62,631 bases of DNA from a virus: IMG/VR virus record IMGVR_UViG_3300005340_000007, positions 1 through 62,631 of that record; one strand, written 5' to 3'. Both the position numbers and the translations under genes were made by a program. Each line of letters opens with the position of its first letter. The stretch's first letter is position 1. This document shows positions 42,001 to 49,456 of the stretch, piece by piece. The notes beneath the pieces were generated by a model. That model did not search any database and had not been told where the DNA came from. It saw only the letters and a list, made by a program, of their open reading frames with translations.

Positions 42001-42335
42001 TGACCATGTCGGGCTCGACCAACGTCACCACCGCGACGGGCCTCAACCTGGTGGACATCAAGCAGCCGACGATCACCTCGGGCAGCGCCATCACGGTCTC
42101 CCACGCGGCGACGATGCGAATCGCCGGGGCGCCGGTGGCGGCCGGGTCGACGACCATCACGAAGGGCTACTCGCTCTGGATCGACGCCGGCCTTCCCCGC
42201 ATCGATTCATCCGAAGCCAACGGAACGGTCGCGACCGTTCTCGGATCCCTGGGGCCCGCAGGCGCGAACACCACGGTGCAGGAATGGCTCCTGCTCAACA
42301 TCAACGGCAACGACCGACGCATCCCCTGCTTCTGA
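39072..42335 (+). CDS. Long tail fibre protein
   Basis: A 1087-residue protein, the largest in the genome. Residues 1-140 form a beta sandwich like the BppU N-terminal anchor domain (QRIDIPRGEDSVIRLVIRKSD, TASVTLDSADTLGLIEKKNYHLDVQLTD). Residues about 285-378 are a Thr/Ser-rich trimeric coiled coil with 28-residue repeats. Then come fibre-type beta repeats (ITAGAGLTGSGDLSANRTLAVG, TKGDLLGFSTVPLRIGVGSDGQVL, FNVRPTGSSSLELNVGG) and a C-terminal tip. It is the probable receptor-binding fibre. Confidence 0.9.
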   Translation: MIRTLQVVIDDGSVPAGTIEPLRPFTQRIDIPRGEDSVIRLVIRKSDYTRPNLATFPTIRLAVRRQLADASAMFTREAVLRPPTFPNDAGEWTASVTLDSADTLGLIEKKNYHLDVQLTDSDGNRWQGVPDSVFHILPIVGQVAEPILPPLVDEGAPIAIGPAGLSVLHGDRPPLETDGREGEFWIDDSSPTRDLYGPKTDGDWGAGFSMRGPPGTAGSGLSDDDPLPDALTADPGTDDKAARGKHVHPYKIAVAGGADGWMSGTMAQQLADLVAADFGAQIADLVADVDDIDTAVAALTSSVASHTSSIATLTSDLASLTTTVGGHTTTLAAHTSSIGTLTSDLSALTATVGGHTTTLASHTSSISANASAISTLQGIDLIAGDGLSGGGTLSGVNRTFNVGQNADNSITVNANDIQLSTTLQTAISTNTSDIASLTSTVAGLSAVYVPQTRTITAGAGLTGSGDLSANRTLAVGANGDGSITVNADDIQVGVLATDAQHGNRGGGGLHLDVVTGGASGFMTGTQATQLATAVTDISTALSSISTLQGRTLTTTAPLGGGGTIGTTNLTLTISAASGSAAGTMSAADFTKVAGVAALTTKGDLLGFSTVPLRIGVGSDGQVLTADAASAAGWKWAAAAGGGGGYATIENNGTPVTQRTTVNLGTEFTASDVSSKTALALTTAGVAFAKIASGSANSVLGVAANAGGVMASIATSTDGHVLRLSGTTLGFGTLAAGAFAASTIAGTVLTGFTDTTLPVANSSGQLTSSAITLASNVLTHAASSSGGNVGLTVSNTSNTASSTASFTVKVAGSTAASPKINLDTGTSGHIWSFENLNSSANDPLQISWDGFRGIFYDMLGVGFNVRPTGSSSLELNVGGVSAGGGLVAGIHLKNNSTAAGAMLTLGTNFTNTTGGTCVVIYDTVAAVYKNALSAANRAGSPLLKLVEAGGQVTALGTNTLASAAGLVWDAIDMQAATLTMSGSTNVTTATGLNLVDIKQPTITSGSAITVSHAATMRIAGAPVAAGSTTITKGYSLWIDAGLPRIDSSEANGTVATVLGSLGPAGANTTVQEWLLLNINGNDRRIPCF
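40008..40175 (+). repeat. Two 84-bp tandem repeats in the tail fibre coiled coil
   Basis: Units 40008-40091 and 40092-40175 encode near-identical 28-residue heptad blocks (LTSDL, then GGHTTTLA, then SHTSSI). A partial unit precedes them. Four heptads per unit fit a trimeric shaft. Confidence 0.8.
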
Positions 42336-42348
42336 GGAGAGGTCCGCA

Positions 42349-42762
42349 ATGTCAAACTCGATCGACCTCAACGCCCAGATTCTGATCCCCAACCTCGCTA
42401 AAATCGTCATCTCGGACTTTCTACCCAATGACGCTCTGGTGCGCGCCACGATGAAGCTCACTCTTCGCACCGGCAACGCCAGTGACTCCAAGGTGTGCGA
42501 GTTTGCCCCGTTCACGATCTTCGACACCACCACCACCGACACGTTCAGTGATCAGTGGGAACGGCAGACGTCGCCGGCGCTCGGCCTCAACATCGAAGAC
42601 ATAAACCGTTACATCATCCGCGCCACGCGAAGCACCCCAACGGGATACACCGATCTCATGAACGCCTGGAAAGCTGGGGCAACCCCCGCCGCTCGCATGA
42701 CCGCCCTCAAAGCCCATCTGATGTCGGCCTTGCACCTCGGTTCCACGCTGGCCGGCACCTGA
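42349..42762 (+). CDS. Hypothetical protein, 137 aa, after tail fibre
   Basis: ATG 42349 with gaggagag ribosome site. A beta-rich N-terminal part (ATMKLTLRTGNASDSKVCEFAPFTIFDTTTTDTF) and helical C-terminus. Directly follows the fibre gene, so it may be a fibre assembly or tip protein. Not recognised. Confidence 0.6.
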   Translation: MSNSIDLNAQILIPNLAKIVISDFLPNDALVRATMKLTLRTGNASDSKVCEFAPFTIFDTTTTDTFSDQWERQTSPALGLNIEDINRYIIRATRSTPTGYTDLMNAWKAGATPAARMTALKAHLMSALHLGSTLAGT

Positions 42763-42803
42763 GAATTCCCGCCCGGATCTGGAACGGCGGCACGGTCGGT
42801 GCC

Positions 42804-43427
42804 ATGGCAAACGAACCCACGCCGCCCCATCAGATCATCGCAACCCCGAAGGACCGCTGGCACCTCGCAATCTTCCTTCTCCGCAAGGGCCTCTCGTTCA
42901 AGACGCGAGCCGAGCAGAAGGTCCTCCACCGCGCCAAGAACGTGCTCGACCTGCACGGTCCGACGATCGGCTTCATGGCCGAGAGCAAGGGCACGATGCA
43001 CCAGGCGGACGACGAGACGCCGAGTCTTTTCGAGGTGACTGCCGAGGTCGCCGAGTTCTTCCCCCGCCTGGTCGGCAGCATCACAGAGCCGCCGATGATG
43101 GCGCACGAGCTCGCCGGGCTCGAGCCGGTGTTGCAGCAGCTCGAGGAGAAGTCTTGGGCGGCGAAGGTGGTGGCCGAGCATCCCGAGGCCAAGCCGCTCG
43201 ATCCGAAGTCGGAGAACTGGGTTCGAGCCAGCGCGCCTATCCTCGAGAACCCTGCGCGCTTCGTCGAGGTGCTCAACGAGCTGTTCCGCCGGCACCGCGC
43301 CGACCCGCGGGTAGAGCCAGCCTTGGCAGCCTTCCAGGAGGCGTTCGCCGAGGAGTCCGAGCCGCCCAAGCCCGGCAAGCAGAAGGCCGGCCGGCTGGTC
43401 CCCGAAGCGGACCAGCCACCGTCGTAG
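42804..43427 (+). CDS. Hypothetical protein, 207 aa
   Basis: ATG 42804. Helical, charged protein (RAEQKVLHRAKNVLDLHGPTIGFMAE, SLFEVTAEVAEFFPRLVGSI, ILENPARFVEVLNELFRRHRAD) with a Lys/Pro-rich tail. It ends one base before the stop of the convergent gene. Last gene of the structural transcript. Function unknown. Confidence 0.65.
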   Translation: MANEPTPPHQIIATPKDRWHLAIFLLRKGLSFKTRAEQKVLHRAKNVLDLHGPTIGFMAESKGTMHQADDETPSLFEVTAEVAEFFPRLVGSITEPPMMAHELAGLEPVLQQLEEKSWAAKVVAEHPEAKPLDPKSENWVRASAPILENPARFVEVLNELFRRHRADPRVEPALAAFQEAFAEESEPPKPGKQKAGRLVPEADQPPS

Positions 43428-43428
43428 A

Positions 43429-43923
43429 TCACTTCGGGGCGGGCGGCGGGGGCGCCGCCTCGGGCGACTTCTGTTGTCGCTGGATCTGTTCGAGGGCTTT
43501 GTCTAGGGTGGGCGCGATCGGAGCCGATGGCAGCGGTGGGGGAGGGGTGGGCGCGGGGACCGCTGCCACGGCGGCGGTCTTCGTCGACTCCTTGCGCTTG
43601 ACCGGGCGGATCTGGCGGCGCTTGAGCTCGGCGATCTCGGTCTTGAGCTTCTGCAGCTCGTCGCGGATGTCCGCGTTGAACGAGCGCTGCTCGGCGAGGA
43701 AGTTCTTGTTCTGCTGGAAGCCCGCCTCGGCCTGGTTCTTGACCTCGCTGGCCTGCTCCTGCGAGTCGGCGTGATTCTTGGTCCAGCCGGCGACGGACGT
43801 CAGCACGGCCAGGACGACCGGCACGACGTAGTTGATCGTCCAACGCTTCGCCGTCGCGATCTGCGTCGAGGACTCCGATTCGGTTTTGACCTCTTCCTCG
43901 ACCTTGCCGTGTTCTTCGCTCAT
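43429..43923 (-). CDS. One-TM coiled-coil protein, possible holin or spanin-type
   Basis: ATG at 43923 gives 164 residues. An acidic N-terminus, one TM helix (WTINYVVPVVLAVLTSVAGW, residues 28-47), a coiled coil (about 55-105) and a Pro-rich, Lys-containing tail. It lies beyond the endolysin gene on the same strand, so a lysis role is possible. A holin would usually have a shorter C-terminus, so the assignment is open. Confidence 0.6.
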   Translation of the reverse strand: MSEEHGKVEEEVKTESESSTQIATAKRWTINYVVPVVLAVLTSVAGWTKNHADSQEQASEVKNQAEAGFQQNKNFLAEQRSFNADIRDELQKLKTEIAELKRRQIRPVKRKESTKTAAVAAVPAPTPPPPLPSAPIAPTLDKALEQIQRQQKSPEAAPPPPAPK

Positions 43924-44005
43924 GGTGACCCCATGTTCCGCCGGCGCGCGAGCGGACCGGGCAAGACCGCCCGGCGCCTGCTCCGCGGTAAGGTGGGACA
44001 AAGCC

Positions 44006-44275
44006 ATGCAGGGGCCCGACGAAGTCACAGAGCCTGGTGGTCCTATCTTGCTCGACGGGCCCGAGGAGGCGCGGGCGCTGGCGAACCTCGCCGTGATGCT
44101 GAGGTTCTACGCCGCCCAGATGGAGCAGATGGCGGGCGAGGCCAGGCGGGCGCCGCTCGAGGACGAGGTCCGATCCGCGATGTGGCATCGGCTGCGTGGC
44201 CTGGCGAACGACTTCGCCCAGACCGCCAACACGATGGCCCCCTGGAACCGCCCGCGCGCGGGCGACAAACCCTAG
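44006..44275 (+). CDS. Hypothetical protein, 89 aa
   Basis: ATG 44006, + strand, between two minus genes. Helical (EEARALANLAVMLRFYAAQMEQMAGEARR, MWHRLRGLANDFAQTANTM). The TAG overlaps the endolysin stop on the other strand (ctag at 44272-44275). Function unknown. Confidence 0.55.
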   Translation: MQGPDEVTEPGGPILLDGPEEARALANLAVMLRFYAAQMEQMAGEARRAPLEDEVRSAMWHRLRGLANDFAQTANTMAPWNRPRAGDKP

Positions 44276-45135
44276 GACGTCAAGCCGGGCAGGCTGCCCT
44301 GGTCGCCCGGCCGGGTCACCCAGAGGCCGTGGGGACGGCCGTGGCGGTCGCCAGGCCGGCCCTTGGCTTCGAGCGCGTCGCAGGTGCTGGGACCCGGGAC
44401 GCCGTCCACCTTCGGTAGGCCCAGTTTGCTCTGGCGGCGGCGCCATTCCGCCATGTCCTCCCGCAGGTCGAAGTTCATGGGCTCGTATCCGGCCAGGCCC
44501 AGCAAGTTGATGATCTTGTCGCCGGGATCGCCGAAGCCGCGGCGCTTGGTGAGGTCGCGGTGGCCCAGCACCCCGACCACATCGGCGATCTCCTTGGCGC
44601 TCTCGAGGCGGTGCACGGGTCCGATGTACTTGTGGGGGATCTGCCGCTGAATGCGAAACCGCCTCGTGAGAAAGTCGACCAGGCGGACGACGGCGTCGAG
44701 CTGGCCGAGGTACATCTCGGCGTCCCTCCCCTGGAAGATCTCGATCCCGATGCTGGTCTGGTTGGCGTGCGCGGCGTGCTGGGCCGCCTCAGTGGCGAGG
44801 TCGCAGCAGCACGACACCTGGCCGTCGTGGTCGACCACCAGGTGGGCGCCGGCGGGGGTGGGGTCTTTGGTCCACCAGCGGTTGCAGGCGACGGCCGCGT
44901 CCATGAAGGGGCCCACGCCCTCGCGGAAGACCTGCTTGCGCTGGTCGTCACCCCCGGGGATGCCTTTGGTCGTGTGCAAGACAACCTGGCGGATCCACGT
45001 CGTCAGCCTCGGGCGGGCGTCCTCGGGTCGCAGGCGCAGCGCGGGGGCGTCCAGCCAGTTGTTGATCCGCAACCCGGCCACAAGCTCGGGAACCCCGTTG
45101 ATGACGACTCCAGTGCCAGCCACGGCGCCAAGCAT
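44272..45135 (-). CDS. N-acetylmuramoyl-L-alanine amidase endolysin
   Basis: A 287-residue Amidase_2/PGRP-type enzyme. Zinc ligands are predicted at His54 (VVLHTTKG), His192 (GHRDLTKRRGFGDPG) and Asp203. GAHLVVDHDGQVSCCCDLATEAAQHAAHANQTSIGIEI is the substrate-groove region. A C-terminal segment (LGLPKVDGVPGPSTCDAL) resembles a peptidoglycan-binding repeat. It cleaves the amide between MurNAc and the peptide stem. No signal peptide is visible, so export needs a holin. Confidence 0.92.
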   Translation of the reverse strand: MLGAVAGTGVVINGVPELVAGLRINNWLDAPALRLRPEDARPRLTTWIRQVVLHTTKGIPGGDDQRKQVFREGVGPFMDAAVACNRWWTKDPTPAGAHLVVDHDGQVSCCCDLATEAAQHAAHANQTSIGIEIFQGRDAEMYLGQLDAVVRLVDFLTRRFRIQRQIPHKYIGPVHRLESAKEIADVVGVLGHRDLTKRRGFGDPGDKIINLLGLAGYEPMNFDLREDMAEWRRRQSKLGLPKVDGVPGPSTCDALEAKGRPGDRHGRPHGLWVTRPGDQGSLPGLTS

Positions 45136-45171
45136 CGCGGGCGCACGCGGGGCGCGCGTAGTTCCCGCGGG

Positions 45172-45414
45172 TCAGTTGGCTGGGCCCGTGCGGCCGTGGC
45201 TCGCCACCCTCACGGCGAACACCGGCGCCTCGCAGGCATTGCAGAGGACGCCGAGGATGCCGTTGTCGTAGGCCACGCGCACCTGCGCGCGCGGGTGGCA
45301 GCCGGGGCGGACGAAACGAAGATGGTGCTCGCCACAGGCGCAGCTGGGCAGCATGGCTTCGAGGTCTTCGCGGTGGACGAGGGTGATCAGGTCGGGCTCG
45401 GTCGTGTCGGGCAT
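45172..45414 (-). CDS. Small Cys/His protein, 80 aa
   Basis: SCACGEHHLRF and LCNACEAP give CxC...CxxC with nearby His residues, a probable zinc ribbon. Upstream of the endolysin on the same strand. Function unknown. Confidence 0.6.
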   Translation of the reverse strand: MPDTTEPDLITLVHREDLEAMLPSCACGEHHLRFVRPGCHPRAQVRVAYDNGILGVLCNACEAPVFAVRVASHGRTGPAN

Positions 45415-45469
45415 GGCGCTCCCCGGGTTGGTGGGGCATCGTGAGCCCGCGGGCGCGGCAGCAGGTGGT

Positions 45470-45907
45470 TTACGGCGGGTCTTTGTCCTTGGGTTCCCAG
45501 ACGGGCAGGCCGTCAGGGACCTCGCTTAGAAAGCCAACTACCCACCAAACTTTGCCGCCGTCGAACTCGGCCATCAGACGAGTCCTGTCGCTCACGCTGA
45601 AGCGGTGGAAGTTTGGATCGTCGGTCCAGGCGGCGACCCAGGGCACCTGCAGCAGCTCAGGCAAGGAACGAAATGTCCCCTTCTTGGGATCGACGCCATC
45701 GACGAACGGAGGGATGTGCTGGCGGATAGATGCCGGTCGACCTGCACGCGCGAGAGCGTGGAGCGCCTTGGTGTCCAGCTCGCCTTCTTTGTAGAGCCCA
45801 GCCTCTCGCAACTCTTCGAGAATTGTCGGCGGCATGATGATGGTGCCGTTCTGGGCGATGGACTGGCAGATGCCATCCCACAGCACCTGAGCGCGCTCGC
45901 TGGTCAT
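45470..45907 (-). CDS. Hypothetical protein, 145 aa
   Basis: ATG 45907 overlaps the stop of the upstream gene by 4 bases. A helical N-terminus (LWDGICQSIAQNGTIIMPPTILEELREAGLY) and a Trp-rich C-terminal part (VWWVVGFLSEVPDGLPVWEP). Not recognised. Confidence 0.6.
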   Translation of the reverse strand: MTSERAQVLWDGICQSIAQNGTIIMPPTILEELREAGLYKEGELDTKALHALARAGRPASIRQHIPPFVDGVDPKKGTFRSLPELLQVPWVAAWTDDPNFHRFSVSDRTRLMAEFDGGKVWWVVGFLSEVPDGLPVWEPKDKDPP

Positions 45908-46419
45908 CGGTTCTCCGGGTGGCAGGCGCAGTTGCACGGATCGCCCTGGGGACCGAATTGATGGCACTCTAGGTCCGATCCGCCAGTGCAGCCGCAGCGT
46001 CGCAGGGCGGGCGCCTTGGGATGCCCCAGCGCCGGCGCCGAAGCCCTCGCGTCGTACCGGGCCACCAGCTTGGAAACGCCAGTCACCATGGCTCGCACGT
46101 CCTCCATCGGAGTCATGTCGTTCGGCGTCCGCCACAGGTCCATGAAGGCATCCCAGAACTCGGCCTTGCGGACGACTTCGTCGCGGATGACCACGTCGAG
46201 CACCTGGCCCGCAAATGGCGGCACCACCTTGACCTTTGCGCAGGCCAAGTAGTCTTCCGGCGCCACGTCCTCGCCGCAGGCTGGGCAATAGACGGTGCCG
46301 CTGCCCGCGCGATCCTGCTTCATGAATTCCTCCGCAACCTGATGGGCCTTGCGCATGACCTCACGCTCCAGGCAAACCTTGCAGCGGCATCCAATTCGGT
46401 GCTCTTCAGCTGACATCAA
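45904..46419 (-). CDS. Zinc-finger-rich hypothetical protein, 171 aa
   Basis: Three Cys clusters: GCRCKVCLE (about residues 10-18), VYCPACGED (43-51), and a C-terminal CGCTGG, CHQFGPQGDPCNCACH. Between them is a helical region. Probably binds several zinc ions; function unknown. Overlaps neighbours by 4 bases on both ends. Confidence 0.6.
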   Translation of the reverse strand: MMSAEEHRIGCRCKVCLEREVMRKAHQVAEEFMKQDRAGSGTVYCPACGEDVAPEDYLACAKVKVVPPFAGQVLDVVIRDEVVRKAEFWDAFMDLWRTPNDMTPMEDVRAMVTGVSKLVARYDARASAPALGHPKAPALRRCGCTGGSDLECHQFGPQGDPCNCACHPENR

Positions 46420-46739
46420 AGCGCCGTCCCTTCAATCCGTGCGATCAACGACAGGGCCGTCCACGTCGGGCATGCCACCTCGTGCTCGCCATCGTCGAGC
46501 GCCGGGTCGCCGGTCCAATGCCTCCCGCTGTTGTCCTCTCCTCTGCATCCGGTGCAGCGGCTGGCCACGATGCGAGCCAGGTCAAGAAGGTCGGGCGCCA
46601 GCAGGACGAGCGCGCGGTTCTCGCCCTCGCAGGTGACCCAACGCTGGCCATCCCGACTCTCGGCGCCGATCACCTCGCTCCCGTCGTGGGCGCGGATGCT
46701 GCCGTACCGCCACACCCAAGGTCCCGCCGAAATGGGCAT
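46416..46739 (-). CDS. Hypothetical protein, 107 aa
   Basis: ATG 46739 overlaps the regulator gene's stop. Beta-rich start (WVWRYGSIRAHDGSEVIGAES, RWVTCEGENRALVLLAPDLLDLARIVA) and Cys pairs (RCTGCRGED, VACPTW). Not recognised. Confidence 0.6.
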   Translation of the reverse strand: MPISAGPWVWRYGSIRAHDGSEVIGAESRDGQRWVTCEGENRALVLLAPDLLDLARIVASRCTGCRGEDNSGRHWTGDPALDDGEHEVACPTWTALSLIARIEGTAL

Positions 46740-46978
46740 CAGCGTCCTTCCTTCCGCTTCCCCTTCGCCCGCGCCGCCGCCTCTGCCTCCATCGCCTGAT
46801 TGAGCGCGCGCCGGGCCCATTCGGAGAAGTCCAGATCGTCGCTGTCCTCGAAGGCCTTGGCCTTCTCGGCCGCCGCCTTCCAGCGCTCCAGGCGTTCGGC
46901 GGTTACACGCACCTTCAGAAAGGTGCTCTTCACGTCGTCGGGGTCCTTCTTTGCCGGTGCCATCGGGTTGTGACGCAT
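46739..46978 (-). CDS. Ribbon-helix-helix regulator
   Basis: ATG 46978 gives 79 residues; an ATG at 46963 is possible. STFLKVRVTAERLERWKAAAEKA and DLDFSEWARRALNQAMEAEA follow the RHH plan: a short DNA-contacting strand and two helices. Arc/CopG/MobC-type proteins bind as dimers to repeated short sites. CCCACG elements and a palindrome lie directly upstream, so it is probably an autoregulated repressor of both divergent transcripts. Confidence 0.72.
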   Translation of the reverse strand: MRHNPMAPAKKDPDDVKSTFLKVRVTAERLERWKAAAEKAKAFEDSDDLDFSEWARRALNQAMEAEAAARAKGKRKEGR

Positions 46979-46981
46979 GGT

Positions 46982-47056
46982 GTACCCACGAAAGGCCCAC
47001 GTCAAGGGGCGTTGTTTTCAGATCGACTTGCGTACCCACGAACGTGGGTACAGAAT
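46982..47056 (+). promoter_or_regulatory. Divergent operator-promoter with CCCACG repeats
   Basis: GTACCCACG-AA-CGTGGGTAC (47032-47051) is a perfect palindrome. A half site GTACCCACGAA is at 46982-46992 and another CCCACG at 46996-47001. For the + strand, TTGCGT (47028-47033) and CAGAAT (47051-47056) are 17 bp apart, so the palindrome fills the spacer. TTGACG on the minus strand (47005-47000) is a weak -35 candidate. Confidence 0.65.
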
Positions 47057-47068
47057 AATACAACGACC

Positions 47069-47212
47069 ATGACGACGAACCAGACCCAGAACGACAAATC
47101 CCTCGAACGCGGCATCGAAATCGCCGACGCGGTGGCCCTCGTCATCATCACCGTCCTGCCGATCGCGTTGACTGCCTTCTTCTTCCTCACCCGCCAGGGA
47201 GCGCCCTCGTGA
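47069..47212 (+). CDS. 47-aa single-pass membrane protein
   Basis: ATG 47069 lies just after the CAGAAT -10 element. A polar N-terminus (TTNQTQNDKSLERGIEIAD) and one TM helix (AVALVIITVLPIALTAFFFL). First gene of the + transcript; overlaps the next GTG by 4 bases. Function unknown. Confidence 0.6.
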   Translation: MTTNQTQNDKSLERGIEIADAVALVIITVLPIALTAFFFLTRQGAPS

Positions 47213-47565
47213 TCGGCCTGGCGCTTCCGCAACTGCACATGCCCGCCGACGCTAGCGCCCGCCTGCTGGCGGCCCTTCGCATGGCTGGGCTCGACGCCTG
47301 GACGGTGGCCCACCACCAGCCCGAGATGCAGCCCCTGATGACGGTCGAGCGCGCTGGCACCCCCGGCGTGGTCTGGCTCCGACCCCACTTCACCCCCCGC
47401 TTTGCCCAGGTGGCGCTGCCCATCGAAGACGCCATCGCGGCGCTCTACGTGGCCGCCAAGCGCCGCATCGACGCCGGCGCCGATCCGGAGGCCTACGCCA
47501 CCGAGGACGAGGCGCTGGCCGCCTGGGATTGCCTGCGGGCTGCGGCCGAGGGGGTCTGGCATTGA
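47209..47565 (+). CDS. Hypothetical protein, 118 aa
   Basis: GTG 47209. An alpha/beta protein (ARLLAALRMAGLDAWTVAHHQ, PGVVWLRPHFTPRFAQVALPIEDAIAALYVAAKRRIDAG). Not recognised. Coupled to neighbours by 4-base overlaps. Confidence 0.65.
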   Translation: MIGLALPQLHMPADASARLLAALRMAGLDAWTVAHHQPEMQPLMTVERAGTPGVVWLRPHFTPRFAQVALPIEDAIAALYVAAKRRIDAGADPEAYATEDEALAAWDCLRAAAEGVWH

Positions 47566-48053
47566 GCCCCAAGATCGGCATCGTGGTTGACGTCCGCCCC
47601 TACGCGGCGGCGTCCGGGCGCCCCATCGATCGCGCGCGCGTGGCGGTCAACGTCGTGGAATCGCAGGGCATGCGCATCGCGCTCGACGGCGAGCACGGCG
47701 TGAGCCGCGGGTTCACTGGTGGGTGGAGCGCCGACGGGCGTCAGCACCCGCGGCGCCTATCCCTGCTTGGCGCCATCTGCTTCGTCTTCCAGCCGCTCGG
47801 AGGCGGGGACGTGGTGGAAGACGGCGCGGTCGAGGCGCTCGAAACGTCGCGAGACTGGGTCGTTGGTCTGGCGGACGGGTTCCGCGGCGACATCAGCGTG
47901 CCGCAACTCGCGTTCCCGAGCCGCCGTCTCTACGAGGTCGGGCTGCGCGCGGGGCACCTGATCTTCGCCGAGGTGACGGTGGAGTGCGCCGAATGCGGCG
48001 AGCGGCGCTACCGACGCGACGAGCACTGCCGCTGCTCCGCTATTCGCGGTTGA
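47562..48053 (+). CDS. Hypothetical protein, 163 aa, C-terminal zinc motif
   Basis: TTG 47562 overlaps the previous TGA. Beta-rich body (IGIVVDVRPYAAASG, ICFVFQPLGGGDVVEDGA) and a C-terminal four-Cys site (VECAECGERRYRRDEHCRC). Not recognised. Confidence 0.6.
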   Translation: MSPKIGIVVDVRPYAAASGRPIDRARVAVNVVESQGMRIALDGEHGVSRGFTGGWSADGRQHPRRLSLLGAICFVFQPLGGGDVVEDGAVEALETSRDWVVGLADGFRGDISVPQLAFPSRRLYEVGLRAGHLIFAEVTVECAECGERRYRRDEHCRCSAIRG

Positions 48054-48122
48054 GCTTGAGTCAGCGACTGAAGGTCATTTGTCTTTTTCATGAGGACGAA
48101 GTGCGTACAAAAGGACATCGGA

Positions 48123-48329
48123 ATGAAGACATCAGCAGCACCGGTCACGTCACTGAGGGAGGCGGACATCCGCAAGGTCTCGGTGGAAGCCTCGGCCGAT
48201 CCGCGCACGGTGCGACGGGTCCTGCGCGGCGACGGGACGCAGAGCATGGCGTCCGATCGGGTGCGCACGGCTCTGCGACGAATGGGCATCGAGCCGCCGA
48301 CGCCGGCGGCGAAAGGAGCGCGACGGTGA
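48123..48329 (+). CDS. Small HTH DNA-binding protein
   Basis: ATG 48123, after AAAGGA, gives 68 residues; an in-frame ATG at 48090 is possible. EADIRKVSVEASADPRTVRRVLRGD and MASDRVRTALRRMGI resemble a LacI/phage-type HTH with hinge helix. Overlaps the recombination gene by 4 bases; likely an autoregulator of it. Confidence 0.65.
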   Translation: MKTSAAPVTSLREADIRKVSVEASADPRTVRRVLRGDGTQSMASDRVRTALRRMGIEPPTPAAKGARR

Positions 48330-49456
48330 GCACGGTGAAGAAGCTGCGGATCGAGGACGACAAGGGGAACCCACTGATTGGCGAGACGACTCTCGTTCCC
48401 GCCAGCGCTCAGCGGCAGCTCGAGATTGCCAATCCGTACCACATGGACGTGCAGCGAGTCGTGCAGCAGACCCGCGCGATCCAGGAGGTGATGCGCGATC
48501 TGATGAAGCCGGGCGTCCACTACGGCGTCATCCCCGGCACCGAGAAGACGGACAAGGCTGGCAACGACATCTCGAAGCCCTCGCTGTGGCAGCCGGGCGC
48601 CGACATGCTCTGCATGCTGTTTCGCCTGCGTCCGGAATACAAAGAGACCATCACGGAGCGCGAGGGCTTCTTTGGCGTCATGGTGCGGACCCACCTCATT
48701 CACATCCCCACCGGGGAGGTCTGGGGCGAAGGCCTCGGGTCCGCCAACAGTCGCGAGACGCGATATCTCAGCCAGGTCATGCGACGGGTCTGCCCGAACT
48801 GCGGCAAGGCGACGATCTTCAAGTCGAGGGACGAAGGTGGAGGCTGGTATTGCTGGAAGGCAAAGGAGGGGTGTGGCGCAAGGTTCCCCGAAGGCGATCC
48901 GGCGATGAGCCTGGACCGGGCCCAGCTCAACCCAGACAAGGTCTGCGACCTGCACAACACGATCCTCAAGATCAGCTGCAAGCGCTCAAAGGTGGGCGGG
49001 GTGCTCACGTGCACGGCGGCCAGCGAGATCTTCACGCAGGACCTGGAGGACATGGAACTGGACGACCCAACCGGCGAGGGGAAGCACGGTAGCCCTCCGC
49101 CGGCTCGAACGGCTGGCCCGACGCCCGCGGCAAAGCCGGCCGTCGCGGCTACCGGCGCCGCGCCGAAACGCGCAAGCCCCATCCAGGTGCGCAAGTTGAA
49201 CATCGCGCTCATGAACCTGGAGGTCGGCGTCAAGGACGCGAACGACATGGATCTGCGCGCGCGTGACAGAGAAGAGGCAATCGCGAAGTCGAGACTCCAC
49301 TGGGTATCCAAGATGCTGGACCGCCAAGTTTCCTCTATGACCGAACTGTCCTCCACCGATGCCGAGAGTCTGATCGGCGCCGCCGAAGCGGGCGAGATGC
49401 CGCCCGCCACCACCAAGCCTGCAGACGACAAGCAGGACACGGGAGGGATCTCGTAA
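48326..49456 (+). CDS. Putative single-strand annealing-type recombination protein
   Basis: GTG 48326; 376 residues. AIQEVMRDLMKPGVHYGVIPGT (51-72), SLWQPGADMLCMLFRLRPEY, VRTHLIHIPTGEVWGEGLGSANSRE, a zinc site CPNCG...WYCWKAKEGCG (Cys156, 159, 176, 183), and DLHNTILKISCKRSKVGGVLTCTAASEIFTQDLED form a pattern shared by many phage proteins encoded next to RecB-like nucleases. It is probably the annealing or DNA-binding partner in a two-component recombination system. The biochemical role is inferred. Confidence 0.72.
   Translation: MSTVKKLRIEDDKGNPLIGETTLVPASAQRQLEIANPYHMDVQRVVQQTRAIQEVMRDLMKPGVHYGVIPGTEKTDKAGNDISKPSLWQPGADMLCMLFRLRPEYKETITEREGFFGVMVRTHLIHIPTGEVWGEGLGSANSRETRYLSQVMRRVCPNCGKATIFKSRDEGGGWYCWKAKEGCGARFPEGDPAMSLDRAQLNPDKVCDLHNTILKISCKRSKVGGVLTCTAASEIFTQDLEDMELDDPTGEGKHGSPPPARTAGPTPAAKPAVAATGAAPKRASPIQVRKLNIALMNLEVGVKDANDMDLRARDREEAIAKSRLHWVSKMLDRQVSSMTELSSTDAESLIGAAEAGEMPPATTKPADDKQDTGGIS

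Noticed and set aside
43429-43923. Definite holin assignment for the one-TM protein
   Set aside because: One TM helix with a long coiled coil and Pro-rich tail does not match a standard holin class; kept as a possibility only.
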